From positions 2,170,001-2,234,000 of the forward strand of contig NC_089450.1 in assembly GCF_026210795.1 (NCBI RefSeq): a stretch of 64,000 nucleotides of DNA. The letters run 5' to 3'. Position 1 is the stretch's first letter, and each line of letters begins with the position of its first letter. Origin of the DNA: Rhizophagus irregularis (taxonomy: Eukaryota; Glomeromycota; Glomeromycetes; Glomerales; Glomeraceae). The position numbers were made by a program, and so were the translations under genes. Under the pieces are notes generated by a model, which had not been told where the DNA came from, searched no databases, and saw nothing but the letters and a program-made list of their open reading frames with translations. This document shows positions 45,400-57,889 of this stretch, one piece after another.

Positions 45400-47600
45400 A
45401 TGTATATTATTAAAATACGTAAAGATGTTGAGACTTATACAGTAAAATCAATTCTATTTTATACTGAAAAAAAAAAATAAACTCCTTTCATCTATACTGA
45501 TTAATGGTTTGTGTATGTATTAGATTGTATCATTTATATAACAATACCCTTTTTTGAACAAAAGATATATATATATTTTTTTTTATCGCTTAATCCTAAC
45601 TTTAAAAGTTCATTTGACCGTCTAATAGTTACTCAAGTTGTTTATTTTTCATGCAAGAATTTTATTCTAAATAAGGACATATTAACTTTATTTGATGTCA
45701 TTTACTGGTGCACAAACTTGAGCACCGAGTTATTGATGATCATTTTTTTTTTATTTAAACCACAACAAATAATAATTTGCCTATCACTTTTCAACATTTC
45801 AAAATACATTATAATATGTATCCTTCACAAAACAATATTAATAATGATGCTCACGAATCCTATTTTACTGGATTCTTAAATGAAACAACTGCAACAACTA
45901 TTAGTACTCAGGCGGAAAATATTAACTGCAACGATCCTACTTGTAACTGTAGTAATGACACTTCCGTGATGAATTCTCCCGCTGCTCATGCGACTATTTC
46001 TCTTGATCATAATCAACCTAGGATATCTCACAACACTTCAAACAATAATGATATTATTTCTCCTGGCAATACTAATTATCAGCAACCAATTTGCAATGAC
46101 GTTTCAAACAATAATATTAATATCTCTCCTAACAACAAATATCAAGAACCCTTGTCTAATAATGCTTCATTTCCTCCGCAATTCCACCCACAATATATTG
46201 ACCAAAATTCACCTCAAACTAATGTCTTTCCTTCACTTAATTCGCTTGGTATTGTTATAAACTCTCCTCAAACATACGTTATCATTATGCCAAGTCGTCA
46301 ACAAGATACTTACTCGAATCATTCTATCACTGATAGTTTGCAAACTCAATTTAAACAATAAATTAAAAATATTATAAAAATTTAGAATATTGAGGATTCA
46401 TTTGACTTTTTATTTTTGTCTATTTTACTTCTATTTTGTACTAATTTTATTTCCACATTTAAATAAAACATTATTTAACAAGAAATTGTCAAAGATAATG
46501 TGTTATGTTTTGAACATCATTCTAAAAATGTGCGCACACAATTAATCCAGAATGTTATATATTACAGAATTTTTACTTGCCGCAAATTTCTGCTCTTTGA
46601 GCGTAAAAAAAAAGGGTTTCATCGAATATTTTAAATATAGTACGTATCTTATTTCTTGACTATTTATGCTAGTTTACAAGTTTATGCCCATATCTATATG
46701 AAAGTAAACCTTTCATTATAGTCGTTAATAGTTTCCGGATTTAATAAAATATCCATTGTCAGTGTTGGCAAAGAATTATTATAAATAACCGGCAGTAGAA
46801 TGTAGATACTTATAACTAGTCGACTACTACCATTAAAGTGAAGTTAGAATTTTATAGTAAAGCTACATAAAAAAAAGTAGTATAATTGAGAAGGAAATAT
46901 TCTACCTTTTATTAATGATTTTATTATTGTAGAAATCATGAGTTTGGAAAATTTTCTGATATACTTAGACTTTTATCGCATGATTATTAGCTAAATTTAA
47001 CAGAAGTGCACACATAGTACATGATAAATCCAGCTTTTATACAAAGACAAATGAGGTTCAATAATGATAAGTCTTTCGAAACTAATGTTCAAAGAGCCAC
47101 GACAATTGCATTTTATAAATTATAATATGACAATATATAAATGTTTTCAGTAAAATTTGTGATTTAGTGAACCGTGTGTAACGATGCAGCGGGATGTAAC
47201 GATTGTAACGTGACTTTTCGTAAACATATTGTCCGTTGCTAATAGAGGGCACTCTCCAAAAAGTTTTTATTAAAAAAAGGGAATTTAACAAAGAAAGTAA
47301 AACTATGAAGTCATTTCCTGTCGTTTTAAACATATAAACACAAATAAAATAAAAATGTGAAAGAAAGAAGGAAATTTATTTGTATCTGAAAATAAAGTTG
47401 TAAACAATATTGAAAGATTTTCACATGGATGACTTCATTTGCGAAAGCAAACTAATGAAAAAATGCAAGATAATAAGCCTTATGATGGTTAGCAAAAAAA
47501 AAGAAATAGACCATCTTAATCGATCAGGCTAAAAGACAATTAATCCTTATTGAGAAATTCCGTATATGTAATCTAAATTTTTTTTTGATTATTTTTAAAC
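45400..47600 (+). repeat. Duplicated N/Q-gene segment, copy 2 (partners 54180-57400, 7380-9330)
   Basis: It contains the gene at 45816. Matches to 54200-56050 run through the leader, the coding region and downstream landmarks (ggttcaataatgataagtctttc, aacgtgacttt, tactctccaaaaa). Downstream similarity also extends to 8310-8460 (aagattaata... then aagccttatgatggttag). Confidence 0.7.
45816..46361 (+). CDS. Asn-rich INSPQT-family protein, 181 aa
   Basis: I start at the ATG giving MYPSQNNINNDAHESYFTG, because the paralogue at 54767 has the same first ATG. The frame is open 13 codons further upstream but without ATG, and that extension differs between copies. Residues about 33-43 hold a Cys cluster, NCNDPTCNCSND (C-x4-C-x-C). 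An Asn/Ser-rich middle follows with repeats of NNDIISPGN and NNNINISPNN. The C-terminus is SLGIVINSPQTYVIIMP and a polar tail. No signal peptide or membrane segment is seen. The poly-T/ATTTAAAC block before the gene is conserved in the paralogue and may be the core promoter. Function is unknown. AATAAA lies at about 46463. Confidence 0.7.
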   Translation: MYPSQNNINNDAHESYFTGFLNETTATTISTQAENINCNDPTCNCSNDTSVMNSPAAHATISLDHNQPRISHNTSNNNDIISPGNTNYQQPICNDVSNNNINISPNNKYQEPLSNNASFPPQFHPQYIDQNSPQTNVFPSLNSLGIVINSPQTYVIIMPSRQQDTYSNHSITDSLQTQFKQ

Positions 47601-48908
47601 AATATAACACGATTTAAAATACAATGAAACAAGAAAAATGTACGTAGGGGGAGATAATCAATTGTTTTTTATTGGTTAAATAAAATCATTTCGATTGTCT
47701 TCATTTTATTTATTCATTCTTTAAATAAATTTACAATAAAGTTTACCATTGCATTCGTTGCATTTAATATTGTAAATTAATTTTTTCAAATTATCTTTTT
47801 ATTAACAAAATAAGTGTATTTTTTTTATGGGAAAAGATTCGACAGATACTTATATATAATTCTATCAAAATCAAAAATCTACAAAATAATAACGTACTAT
47901 TGCCGAAGTAATTAATAATCGGATTATGTCAAATGTTGGTTGTATGGTTGTACTTGTAATAAAACTTTAAAGAATTTAATTAAAACTTTTTAGCCACAAT
48001 GGCTGAAAATCAATCCCATTTAAGATTATCATTAATTTACGTGATTTTTTTTTTACTTTATTCTCATATTTACGTTACCTAAGCCAATTCTTATTTATTT
48101 GGTTGCGAAACGGAAATAAAGGAGACGTTACATTTTTTAAATAAAACAAAAACAGCAAATAAAATGAAAAAGTCTCATATATGGTTAAAGTGCATCTAAA
48201 AAAAAATTTATTATTATCTCAAAAGCATCTCCTTCAGAGCCAAAATTATAATAACGCCATCCAGTATCTAAAAAAGGAAATAATTTCCTGACTAGAATTA
48301 TCAAAGATAACCAGATATCCATAAAAGGAAAGATCTACATAATTATTTGGCGTAACTAAACCTTCTCGCATTAGCTCATGACATTTTTAATTCTGCCCAA
48401 AATTCTACCCTAATTCTGGTAAACGGCAATACTCATTTTTTGGATGTCACGTGATTTATGCAAATATAACCGCGAAAGAGAAAATTTTATTGAATTTTTA
48501 AATAATATTAACCAGTTATTACTCAGTTAAATCATATCATTGTTTGTATGAATCTTTCTCTCGAAGTAATTATTTGATTTTTTCGTTAAAGTGTACAATT
48601 TTTTCTTTTATTTAGCCTTTAAGAGGCATGTTGTGAATTTCATAATTAATGCCTTAAGCTACAATTATATGGAACACAAATTAATGTACATGATGTATTT
48701 ATTGTCTTTTCAATTCTTTGGCTTTATAATCAAACGAAGTTCTATGTGATGATGGAGCAAAATTTAAATTTTTGCCGGCCAAATCTGGTCAATATACATA
48801 TGTAAATATAGCCAATTAAAATAAATTTTAGTAATTAAATTATTTTATAAATATAGTAAAAAATTTAATATGAAATATTCTCTATCTCGCTTCATTTATA
48901 CATATATA
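47601..48908. other. Gene-free stretch
   Basis: No gene is seen. It holds one CACGTG (48450) beside dispersed aattctggtaaacggcaat-type sequence, and otherwise AT-rich DNA. Confidence 0.5.
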
Positions 48909-49420
48909 TACAGTGGCCGAAAAAAGTTCCTGAAAAAATATTTTTATTAATTGTGTAACGAAGCGATATATGAAAATTTGCATAAATAATTTACCAAAAG
49001 TACGTTAGTAGCAGGCCACATACTCTATTAAAATTTAAATCACATAATCAATAATCAGAAAAAGTAAGTTATCTAATTTTACTATTTGAACAACTTTTGA
49101 AAAGCAGTTTCATGATAAATCTCCAATAAAATTTAATGCTTTTTTTCTTGTAAATCATAAAGTATATTCAAATAAATTTATATAGTACATTGATTATGAA
49201 ATTAATTAAATTAAAATTAAAATTTTTAAAAAACTGTTAAAATTTCAGTTGATTGAATTTAATGCATTATGACACGAAATTTTATTAAGAAATTACATAA
49301 TTATGTAGTATTAAGACAAAAAGCTGGTTACCTATAAAACTCATACGTTTTTAATAAGTTGTAGGTCATTTATTGGATGGGAATAAAATTTTTCCGAAGA
49401 CTTTTTTGACCACCGTGCAT
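48909..49420. mobile_element. Tc1/mariner-like deletion derivative
   Basis: The left terminus CAGTGGCCGAAAAAAGTTCC follows TA (48909-48910). The right terminus, reverse-complemented, is CGGTGGTCAAAAAAGTCTTC. The ~25-bp inverted repeats are imperfect, and CAGTGG(C/T)C-A4-6-GT is a common Tc1-type end. The ~500-bp interior has no transposase ORF. Confidence 0.6.
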
Positions 49421-49896
49421 ATATATATATAACAGGCTTTATATCACCCTACCGATCATTTGCCAATCATATAGTAATTTGGTGATATGTGACTTTAAAG
49501 CCCCGGCCGAAACCACAGAAGTTAGACCGAAACTTGAAACTTTTGTAGGTTATAGTTTAACTGTTTTAAAACTAATGGCCGAAATAATCCGAACTAATTT
49601 TAGGTTGTAATCCACATTAATATTTGCAATTATATTGTTATAATTTATGTAATAAATATAAATTTTCAAAACATCATTTCTCAATCCGTTTTGCATGAAC
49701 ATGGTTAAATAAAAATTATTTTGGTTTTATACATAGTGGAATTTGCAAGAAAAATAGCTCAATAATCATATTTTTTTTATGAGATAATATCGAATAATTG
49801 AAATGATCGGAAAAATGATCGGCAATAATGTGGATATATACTATATATTGTGAATCACGCCGCCTTGCGTATAACACTGTACACTGTAATAAATCT

Positions 49897-50627
49897 AATA
49901 AATCTTCAAATTCCATATTTGGAAACTTGAAGTATCAGAGGATCACATAACTTTCATAGATTTAATTAAAGGTTTCTTTCTTTGTTCGTTAATTAATTTT
50001 TTTAAACAATTATTATCTACGAAATCAAAAGTTGAAATTTTGTCATATAATTTTAGGAATGAAATTTTGGATAAATCTATGATTTTTTGGAAAGTGAGGT
50101 GTAATAAACTTAATGAAATTGATAGAGGTTTGGGAATTGATAAAAATGTTAAAAAACAACATTTTGGTAAAGAGCAGTTTATTGACAAAACGCGTAAATC
50201 AAAAAATAAGAAATACTTTAATCTACAAAGTCTTCAAAGTCATATTTATTTTGGGGGTAATACAATAGATTACTATAATATTGTTGATTACGGTAGTGTT
50301 TCGTAGTATTATTTTTATTATCTTTGATGTTGTAGTAGTAATTAAAGGAGTTGTGGTGAGTTTTTATATAACATTACCGAAGTCCATACGAATAGTAGTA
50401 GTTATGCGGATAGTTTAGTGAACCTATTTGGGTGAGCAGGATGGTAGATAGTTCTTTTGAACATAAAATCTTAAGTCCCTAATAATATTATAGTATTGGT
50501 TCGATCGTGTTCTTTACTAAATGTTATATAATGTAGATCTTTTCCTTTTTTGTAATTTTTCTTATTTCTAAATAAAGTTGACTTCGTTAAAAAAAAAAAA
50601 TAAAAATAAATAAATCTTCAAATTCCA
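49897..50627 (+). mobile_element. 5'-truncated LINE with 19-bp TSD
   Basis: The body is 49916-50608, plus strand, ending in a poly-A/TAAAA tail after ttctaaataaagttgacttc. The 19-mer aataaatcttcaaattcca is present at 49897-49915 and again at 50609-50627. The retained coding end (about 49920-50306) includes DKSMIFWKVRCNKLNEIDRG and GIDKNVKKQHFG. That matches the FWxxRC...E pattern of LINE ORF2 C-termini that I believe occurs in this fungal group. A ~290-bp 3' UTR follows the stop. No reverse transcriptase or endonuclease core remains. Confidence 0.8.
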
Positions 50628-51293
50628 ATATTATCAATAAAAATAATTGAAAGTTTCCATTTATATAATATTAATTAAATTATCTTTTGGCCGCTAATTT
50701 TGGCCTGCCAAAAAAATGTCTTTTAACCTTTAATTATTAATTTATAGGAGCTCAATAATTAATGGCAAAATAAGTTTCATCAAAAATATATATTATGGCA
50801 ATTTTTTACACTTCCTAAATGATATGTATTTTTCCATTTTTTTTCGTTTACTAAATACTGTATTTTTCCGTTATTAAACACCTTTTTTTGCACTTTAGTA
50901 TGGCGGCAAATGACCTCATTAAATCGCCATAATGTAGGCCAGGTGATGCTTAATAACAAATTGACTAGGAGTGGTCTTATTCAAATTTATTTTAAATAAA
51001 ATTGATCTACAAAATTATTACCGTAAATTTAATATTTCCGAAAAATTCATTACCTAATTATCCGATATTAAATTTATTATCTGATTTTGATTAGTAATTG
51101 GAAAACATAATTGTTAATGGATTATCTGCATACGGCACAATATTTCTTTGTTATAGTATAATACATTTTGGGATTGTTACAAAATTTTGAGTTGCTCAAT
51201 CCGCATTTTTGACGTAGAATTATTGCACGAAATGATCACTTGATTTGCCTAAAATAAATTATCTTTCTCGAAAGAAATATACAGAAATAATAA
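50628..51293. other. Gene-free stretch
   Basis: AT-rich with dispersed ttggcc-type fragments. Nothing coding is supported. Confidence 0.5.
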
Positions 51294-51524
51294 TAAGGCG
51301 ACACAAAGTGGTAAAAATGGTTTTCATAATATAAAAATTACATCAATAACCCGGAAACCCGGCTTTTAATTTTTTTTTCAAAAATTTTATATGTGAAATT
51401 TTTTTTCAATTTTTAAAAAATTCTCACCCGGCATAGTAATAATATAAAAAATTTTTTTTTTGACTTAACAAAAACTGACCCGGCCGGGATATGAAAACCA
51501 TTTTTATCACTTTGTATCGCCTAA
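51294..51524. mobile_element. 225-bp MITE with TAA target duplication
   Basis: The body is 51297-51521. Inverted termini are GGCGACACAAAGTGGTAAAA and, from the right, GGCGATACAAAGTGATAAAA, continuing atggttttcat. TAA lies on both sides. The interior has cccggaaacccggc and cccggccggg GC islands. A 79-aa ORF starts inside it and runs out; it is not called. The 3-bp TAA target is compatible with PIF/Harbinger mobilisation. Confidence 0.72.
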
Positions 51525-51823
51525 TAGTTATCAACTTTCAAATTGCTTACCATAATATTTATAATGATGCATCAATAATATTTATTTCTAATTATCATAT
51601 TGCATTACGTAATCACATGACTGAAATTGAAATTATGACGGAAATAAGTTTAAAAATTTTTTTTTTTATTTTGGAGTTTCGTTGTTTGACTTTAATCAAT
51701 GAAGATTATTTAGTATATATCTCGAAATAGTTTTTTTTAATATTATTTATATACGTATAGATGTACGACATTAAAAGATTTATCTTTATCAATATTAAAA
51801 AAAGGGAGTGCCGTCCAAAATCC

Positions 51824-52037
51824 TGAAACTCAAAATCCCTAAATCCAAAATCCTGACAGGTTCAAAATTCTGATAGGTACAAAATCCTAATAGGTCAAAG
51901 TTTCAGAATTTTTTCTGGTTTTTATTAGGGTTATGTTAGGGTTAGTTGGTTAGGATTAAATAAAATATATTTTTGGAATTCTGACCTGTCGGGATTTTGA
52001 ACCTATTTGGATTTTAGATTTTGGGATTTGAGTTTCA
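51824..52037. mobile_element. Foldback element containing TTAGGG-like units
   Basis: Inverted ends TGAAACTCAAAATCCC / GGGATTTGAGTTTCA. Internal direct repeats of aaaatcctgacaggttc-type units lie on the left and their complement on the right (gacctgtcgggattttgaac). The centre has ttagggttatgttagggtta. No ORF and no clear target duplication. Confidence 0.6.
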
Positions 52038-52204
52038 CCATACAAAAAAAAGATCCTTATTGTCAATGGTCTAAATGTTATCTATGATTATCCCGCATTG
52101 ATAATGATACTTCAGTCGCCTTTATATAAACTATAAATTATCCTTTGTTTATTTATTTATTTATTTTATTTCCCTAAATATTTGTTAGTTATCATTGCCA
52201 CATT

Positions 52205-53700
52205 TGCCTTTTTAGGATAAACTTAATTATATTCTTACCTATCAAATATTCGAAAACATCAGCCAAATGATGATCCCATCTGTATCTGTATTTCAGCCAA
52301 TCGTGGATGGTATCTAGCTACACGTGTCAGATAATCTATTAATTTGAATATAAAGCTTTTAAATTGCCCTTTCAAAAATTTTCCTTTTATGTATTACACC
52401 TTATCTTATCTGATTTTGATATCTAAAGATTAGATTTGTTTTATTTGCTTTGACGTTTTAAATTACATGATTGCAATGACAGATAGGGGAGAGAGAGTAC
52501 AGTAATTAATGGTACATGAACTCTTATGTAACATATGGCAAAAAAAAATTGATGTCGGTATAACCTGAACAAATATTTTTTTACAATTTTGATAAAATTA
52601 GTTAATAGACTTTCCTAAAACCTACACAAAGCATATACTGTATAATCTAGTACCTATTGCTTCTGTGCGAATTTATTTCCAAATTAGATATACTACAGTA
52701 CATATTATAACATTCTCTTAGAACACTATTACATATAGCAACAAGAGCACTTAAAGATACAAAAAAAAAACCCAATGTTTTTAACGAATTTAATGGTTAA
52801 ATTTTATTCTTAGATTTAGTACATTAATTAACACAATATGTTACTTCTTTATGTTTCATTTTTACCGTACGTTTATTCTAGGCATAACTCATAAAAATAT
52901 TGACACATTTTACACTTTGATGCGTAGAAAATAAAATCCCTTCAAAAATTATTTTATCTGTATTTATATATATTAAATTTTTTCCATAATATTATATATA
53001 TATTACCGGTAATTCCAAAAATTGTTATTTATAAAAGAAAATACTTCGGTTGTTGATTAAAATAAAACAAAATAAAAAAATAATATTTTATTCAATATAT
53101 TTTGATGAATGCACTAAAAGCGGGTCGACAAAAAAATTTTTTTTTTTTTAATAAAAAATACTAAGTCATGTGAATATTTCTCGGAGTTGTTTTCCTATAT
53201 ATACCCAAAATTCCGACTTATGATTTAATTTTTATTGTAAAAACAGTTTGAATTTCGATTTAAACAATTTTTTTTAATTTATTATATAACTTCAAAAGCT
53301 TGTTATTTTCCTTTTTAATTTTTATCTGATTTATTTCTAAAAGATTTTCGCTATCACCGTTAGCTGCATACTGAACCGACCGTTGGCATTCCTATTCATT
53401 ATAATTGATGTCATAAAGTATTAACTATAATTTTTTGGATAATATTCTTTAAATTTACGCAATTTTTTTACAATAGCGCCGATGTGATTTTTCAGAGAAA
53501 CGAAAAATCACGTGATCAACTCGTAAATTCGATAATTTCAAAAATGAGAATACTATGCATAAAAACACAAATCATATATAAAACCGACTGTTAACCAGTC
53601 TTGGACTGAAACCGAACCGATAACCGAACCGGTAAAAGCCGGGGTTATGATCGGTTATAACCGAACTTTTGGCATCCCTAATAATGAACATTGTTAATTC
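52205..53700. repeat. Segmental duplication, copy 2 (partner 30820-32480)
   Basis: Collinear with 30820-32480 but without the foldback at 31090. It continues directly into 53700-54000, which matches 39885-40140. So it joins two blocks that are separate elsewhere. Confidence 0.85.
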
Positions 53701-54179
53701 ATTATTACAAATATTATGGCGATCAACTGATCATAAATCTAAGATCCTTGTATTCGAAAAATTTGAGGGATAAATATCTGTTATAGTAATGTTCTTAGTT
53801 CAGAAATCTCAATCCTTGGCAAATTGTTAGGGAAAAATTAAAATTAAGGGTACATTATTATTGCCAAGAATATACTGTATGTAAGTAACTTTCTAATCAT
53901 ATGATACTTTCAGCTTAATAAATATTATATAATTAAAGCTGCAGTTAGTATGAAAGAAGCAGATTGAAGCAATTAAAAATTCAGTAAAGAAATAAATGGC
54001 AATTATATTAAGCAACTTAAAGGTAATTTAAAAAGTATGCCACGATTTGCCATATACGGGGGTGCAATTTATATCACACAGAGATTGCTTAATTTAATAA
54101 CGATCAACGCTCGTTACGCTGTTAAAAAAGAATAATAATAATAATTTTATAAAGAAATAAATTATCCGCAATAATCAAT

Positions 54180-57100
54180 AAAGATAATATATTTGCTCTC
54201 GGGTATTAAATACTTAAATATGTTGTGACTTGTACAGCAAAATCAATTATACTCTAATATTGTAAAAAAAAAAGAAAATTTCTTTCATCTATGCATGTAT
54301 CACACATTTATGTAACAATATTCTTTTTGTTGTTCAACAAGAAAAAATAATTTTATTTTTTTTATTATCGCTCTATTCTATAGTTTTGAATATTTTGGTA
54401 CGTCCGAAATCTTTTAACATCTAATAGATGTCTTAATTGTTTGTTTTTATGTAAGAATTTCATTACTTTACTTTATTTAAAAGGAAGACAATATCGTACG
54501 TCCGTACAACATCCATAAAATATAATATTTTGGGAGTTGAAATGTCATTGGTGAAAAATGCTGATCATTCGAAAACAAATTTCAAATATTTCTATTTAGC
54601 CTAATTTGGTTTCATTTGTTTTTTTTCAAAGCTGGGACACCAAACTTTAATCTGGATCTGAGTTAGCACCGAGTTAGAGATGATCATTTTTTTTTTTATT
54701 TAAACCCACAAAAAATTGCCCATCGGTTATTATTTTTTAACACTTCGTTATAAAAATTACATTAATATGTATCCTTCGCAAGACAATATTAATAACGATG
54801 CTCACGAATCCTATTTTACTGGGTTCTTAAATGAAACAACTGCAAAAACTATTAGTACTCAGGCAGAAAATATTAACTGCAACGATCCCACTTGTAACTG
54901 TAGTAATGACACTTCCGTGATGAATTCCCCGGCTGCTCATGCGACTATTTCTCTTGATCATAATCAACCTAGGACATCTCACAGCATTTCAAACAATAAC
55001 GATATTATTTCTCCTGGCAATACTAATTATCAACAACCAATTTACAACAACGTTTCAAACAATAATATTAATATCTCTCCTAACAACAAATATCAGCAAT
55101 CCATGTTTAATAATACTTCATCTCCGCCGCAATTCCACCCGCAATATATTGATCAAAATCCACTTCAAACTAATGTCTTTCCTTCACTTAATTCACTTGG
55201 TATTGTTATAAATTCTCCTCAAACGTACGTTGTTATTATGCCAGTGCCGGTAACTAGTGATCCAAATAGTAGTCAACAAGATAGTTATCCGAATCATTCT
55301 ATCCGTCACTAATAATTTGCAACTCAATTAAATAATAGAAATTATTGTTTTTTATTTTACTTTTACTTTTATATTGTTTTTATTTCTTTATTCATTTTAT
55401 AGTAGAAAAATAACAGAGAGAGAGTATACTGTATCTACTAACCAGAACATTTAAATAAATATTTTTAACAAGAAACTTTCAAGACAATGTGTTAATGGAA
55501 TTTATACTTTGAATTACGTCTAAGGGTATGCGCACATCATCAAACCTGTAGTGTAAACCAAAATTAGGTAGTAAAGTAACTTCCAGCATTAAAATTAAAG
55601 ACTCAAATTGATTGTGCGACATTTGTGTCATTTCAATCATCTGTTCGACACTAGGTTCAATAACGAGATAAGTCTTTCAAACTAATACTCAAAGAGTGCG
55701 AGAATTTCGCCTTCCGTAAATGATTTAATATGGTTTAACGGTTTAACATAAATATTTAAATAAAATTTTTCTAACATCGTAATTTAGCGAATTTTTAAAG
55801 TTCTGCAGTCTGCACAAATGATTGACTTAGTGTCGTGTAACGTGACTTTCGGATCTTACAAGCCAATGCAAATAACGGACATTTCGACATTTCTGCTATC
55901 CCTTAATTTTTCATAGAAAGGGTCATATTGCTTTTGCTAATGGTTAGTTTTAATTTCGATTATTCATTCTGTGATGAGGGTTACTCTCCAAAAAAGTTTT
56001 GATTAAAGGAATTTCGGCTACAACAAAAAAGGAATTTAGTAAAGAAAATAAATTTTATTCTTACCGATTTTAATGATATCAACATAAATAAAAAATATAT
56101 ATATACAAAGAAAGTAAAGTGGAAATTATTGCCGAAAAAACGGAGTTTTTTTTTATATTTATAGTGATTTTTTATAGTACTTCAACTTCAATAAAAGCGA
56201 TTGTTTTTGTATGAGATATAAAATGATTAATACAATGAAATACTAGATATTGTATTGAATATATATGTATTTATACATATATAAAAAAAAATTTTTGAGG
56301 AAGTGGATGTTTCTAAGTCCGTCGGACTTTTTATTATTCTTTAAAGTCAATATTCAAACAATATTTATTAAAATGATTTACATATATGAATAATTTCATT
56401 TATGGAAGAAATACAATGGACAATAAGTTTTATTAAGGTTAAAAAAAAATTTGTCTTTAATAGATCAAGACTTTTGCCATCACATTAATTAAGGAATTTT
56501 TACGTGTTCCGTATGTAATCTTTGTAATTTTATATATTCGTTAAATTTTTAATTTCCTTCTTAAGTAATATTTACGCTGTGAAAACTCCGATGAATGAAC
56601 AAATTTCTAGTAAAAAAACTCTGACATATGATCAAATCTCTAAAAATCTTTTATAGGATTTAAAGTGTAACTTTGCAGTTTCAACGTTTGAGAAACAAAG
56701 AAATATGTAAGTTTACGTTACATTACACGAACTGTTCTATCTATAATTTTTTTCAACAACCAGCCGATCCTGCGATCTATAAATTTTTTTTTCTTAAAAT
56801 TTCGTTCTTTTATGGATTCGGCGCAAGTAGTTCCCATTCAGGAAATAATCATCATAAATTTTGGCTCAATATATCAATTTTTCCATGAACTCCTTTGCAT
56901 GATTTCCAAATGTATTAATGCGTTCATGTGAAAAAAAAAAAAAATTTACACCATACTGAATTTGAAAATATAATAAACATTGTCATCTATCAAACTAAGT
57001 TTTTCTTTTTTAAGAGGACTAGAGATACCGTGTATAACATTTCTATTGAACAAACTTGAATAAATAAATATATACATTTAAAGGTTCTTTGTAATTTAAA

Positions 57101-57400
57101 TCAGAATGAGCTCAATCTAGACTAGTAAAAGATTGATGGAATACTCCTTATTAAAATTTTTTTTTTCTTTGTTTAAAAAAACAAGTGTGTCATACAGAAG
57201 AAAACAATTTCATTAGTGTTATTTGTTTATAAAATTATTACGGTGCCATTACTGAATGAGATTTAGGCTAAATCGAATAATATTATGATCATTATCTTTT
57301 TTTTATAATTTAACCCTGTTTTTTTTTTTGAAAGAAAAAAGGAAATTTTTTATTTCAAAATCTTCCGTAACTTTTTTTTTTATAATATGTGATGACTATA
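54180..57400 (+). repeat. Duplicated N/Q-gene segment, copy 3
   Basis: The left part matches 45400-47300, including the gene. The right part (55797-57380) matches 7975-9330. It is the longest of the three copies and bridges the other two. The ORF at 56673 overlaps duplicated non-coding sequence and is not called. Confidence 0.75.
54767..55312 (+). CDS. Asn-rich INSPQT-family protein, 181 aa (second copy)
   Basis: Begins MYPSQDNINNDAHESYFTG at the same ATG as its paralogue at 45816; the upstream extension lacks ATG. The Cys cluster NCNDPTCNCSND is unchanged. The SPGN and NISPNN repeats are unchanged. The C-terminal block is SLGIVINSPQTYVVIMP. An in-frame ~24-bp insertion adds codons after VIMP (PVTSDPNSS). 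A small indel near 55300 changes the last residues to NHSIRH, where the paralogue reads NHSITDSLQTQ. In-frame indels and an unchanged Cys block argue for coding constraint until recently. Function is unknown. Confidence 0.7.
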   Translation: MYPSQDNINNDAHESYFTGFLNETTAKTISTQAENINCNDPTCNCSNDTSVMNSPAAHATISLDHNQPRTSHSISNNNDIISPGNTNYQQPIYNNVSNNNINISPNNKYQQSMFNNTSSPPQFHPQYIDQNPLQTNVFPSLNSLGIVINSPQTYVVIMPVPVTSDPNSSQQDSYPNHSIRH

Positions 57401-57889
57401 TTAAATAACCATTGTTTACATTATTCAAAAAAAAATTTTTAAAGTTTGTAAAGTTGAAATTTTTTTTTTTCGCGTTTAATGACTTGTTTCTTTTAGAAAT
57501 ATAATGAAGAAAATTTTGAAATTTCAGTGTGACCGTGTAACATATTTGTCGGATTATCATAAGGCCGAAACTTGCAGACATATTTTATTATATAATTATA
57601 TAAATGATAACAATGTTTATATATATACCGTATGTATTTATATATATATTGCAGTCTTACTGATATAGTATTTTGGCTTTGATTTATTTAAACTTGTTTC
57701 ATCAACTTATGAGTATCGGTAATAATTTATCATAAAATTTAAAATAAATATTTTTTTTTTTCGATGATAACAGTTAGTAACGAGAAGAAAATGGTTAAGT
57801 ATATTATAAAATAATTACAATCGGAAATTATGATCTTATGTCTGTTGAAGATAAATGATGTTAATAAAACCAAATTTTTTACATTGTGT
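57401..57889. other. Gene-free stretch
   Basis: AT-rich, with no supported feature. Confidence 0.5.

Noticed and set aside
45511-45879. 122-aa ORF before the N/Q gene
   Set aside because: It overlaps the leader and start of the gene at 45816 in another frame and is not conserved in the sister copy at 54.5 kb.
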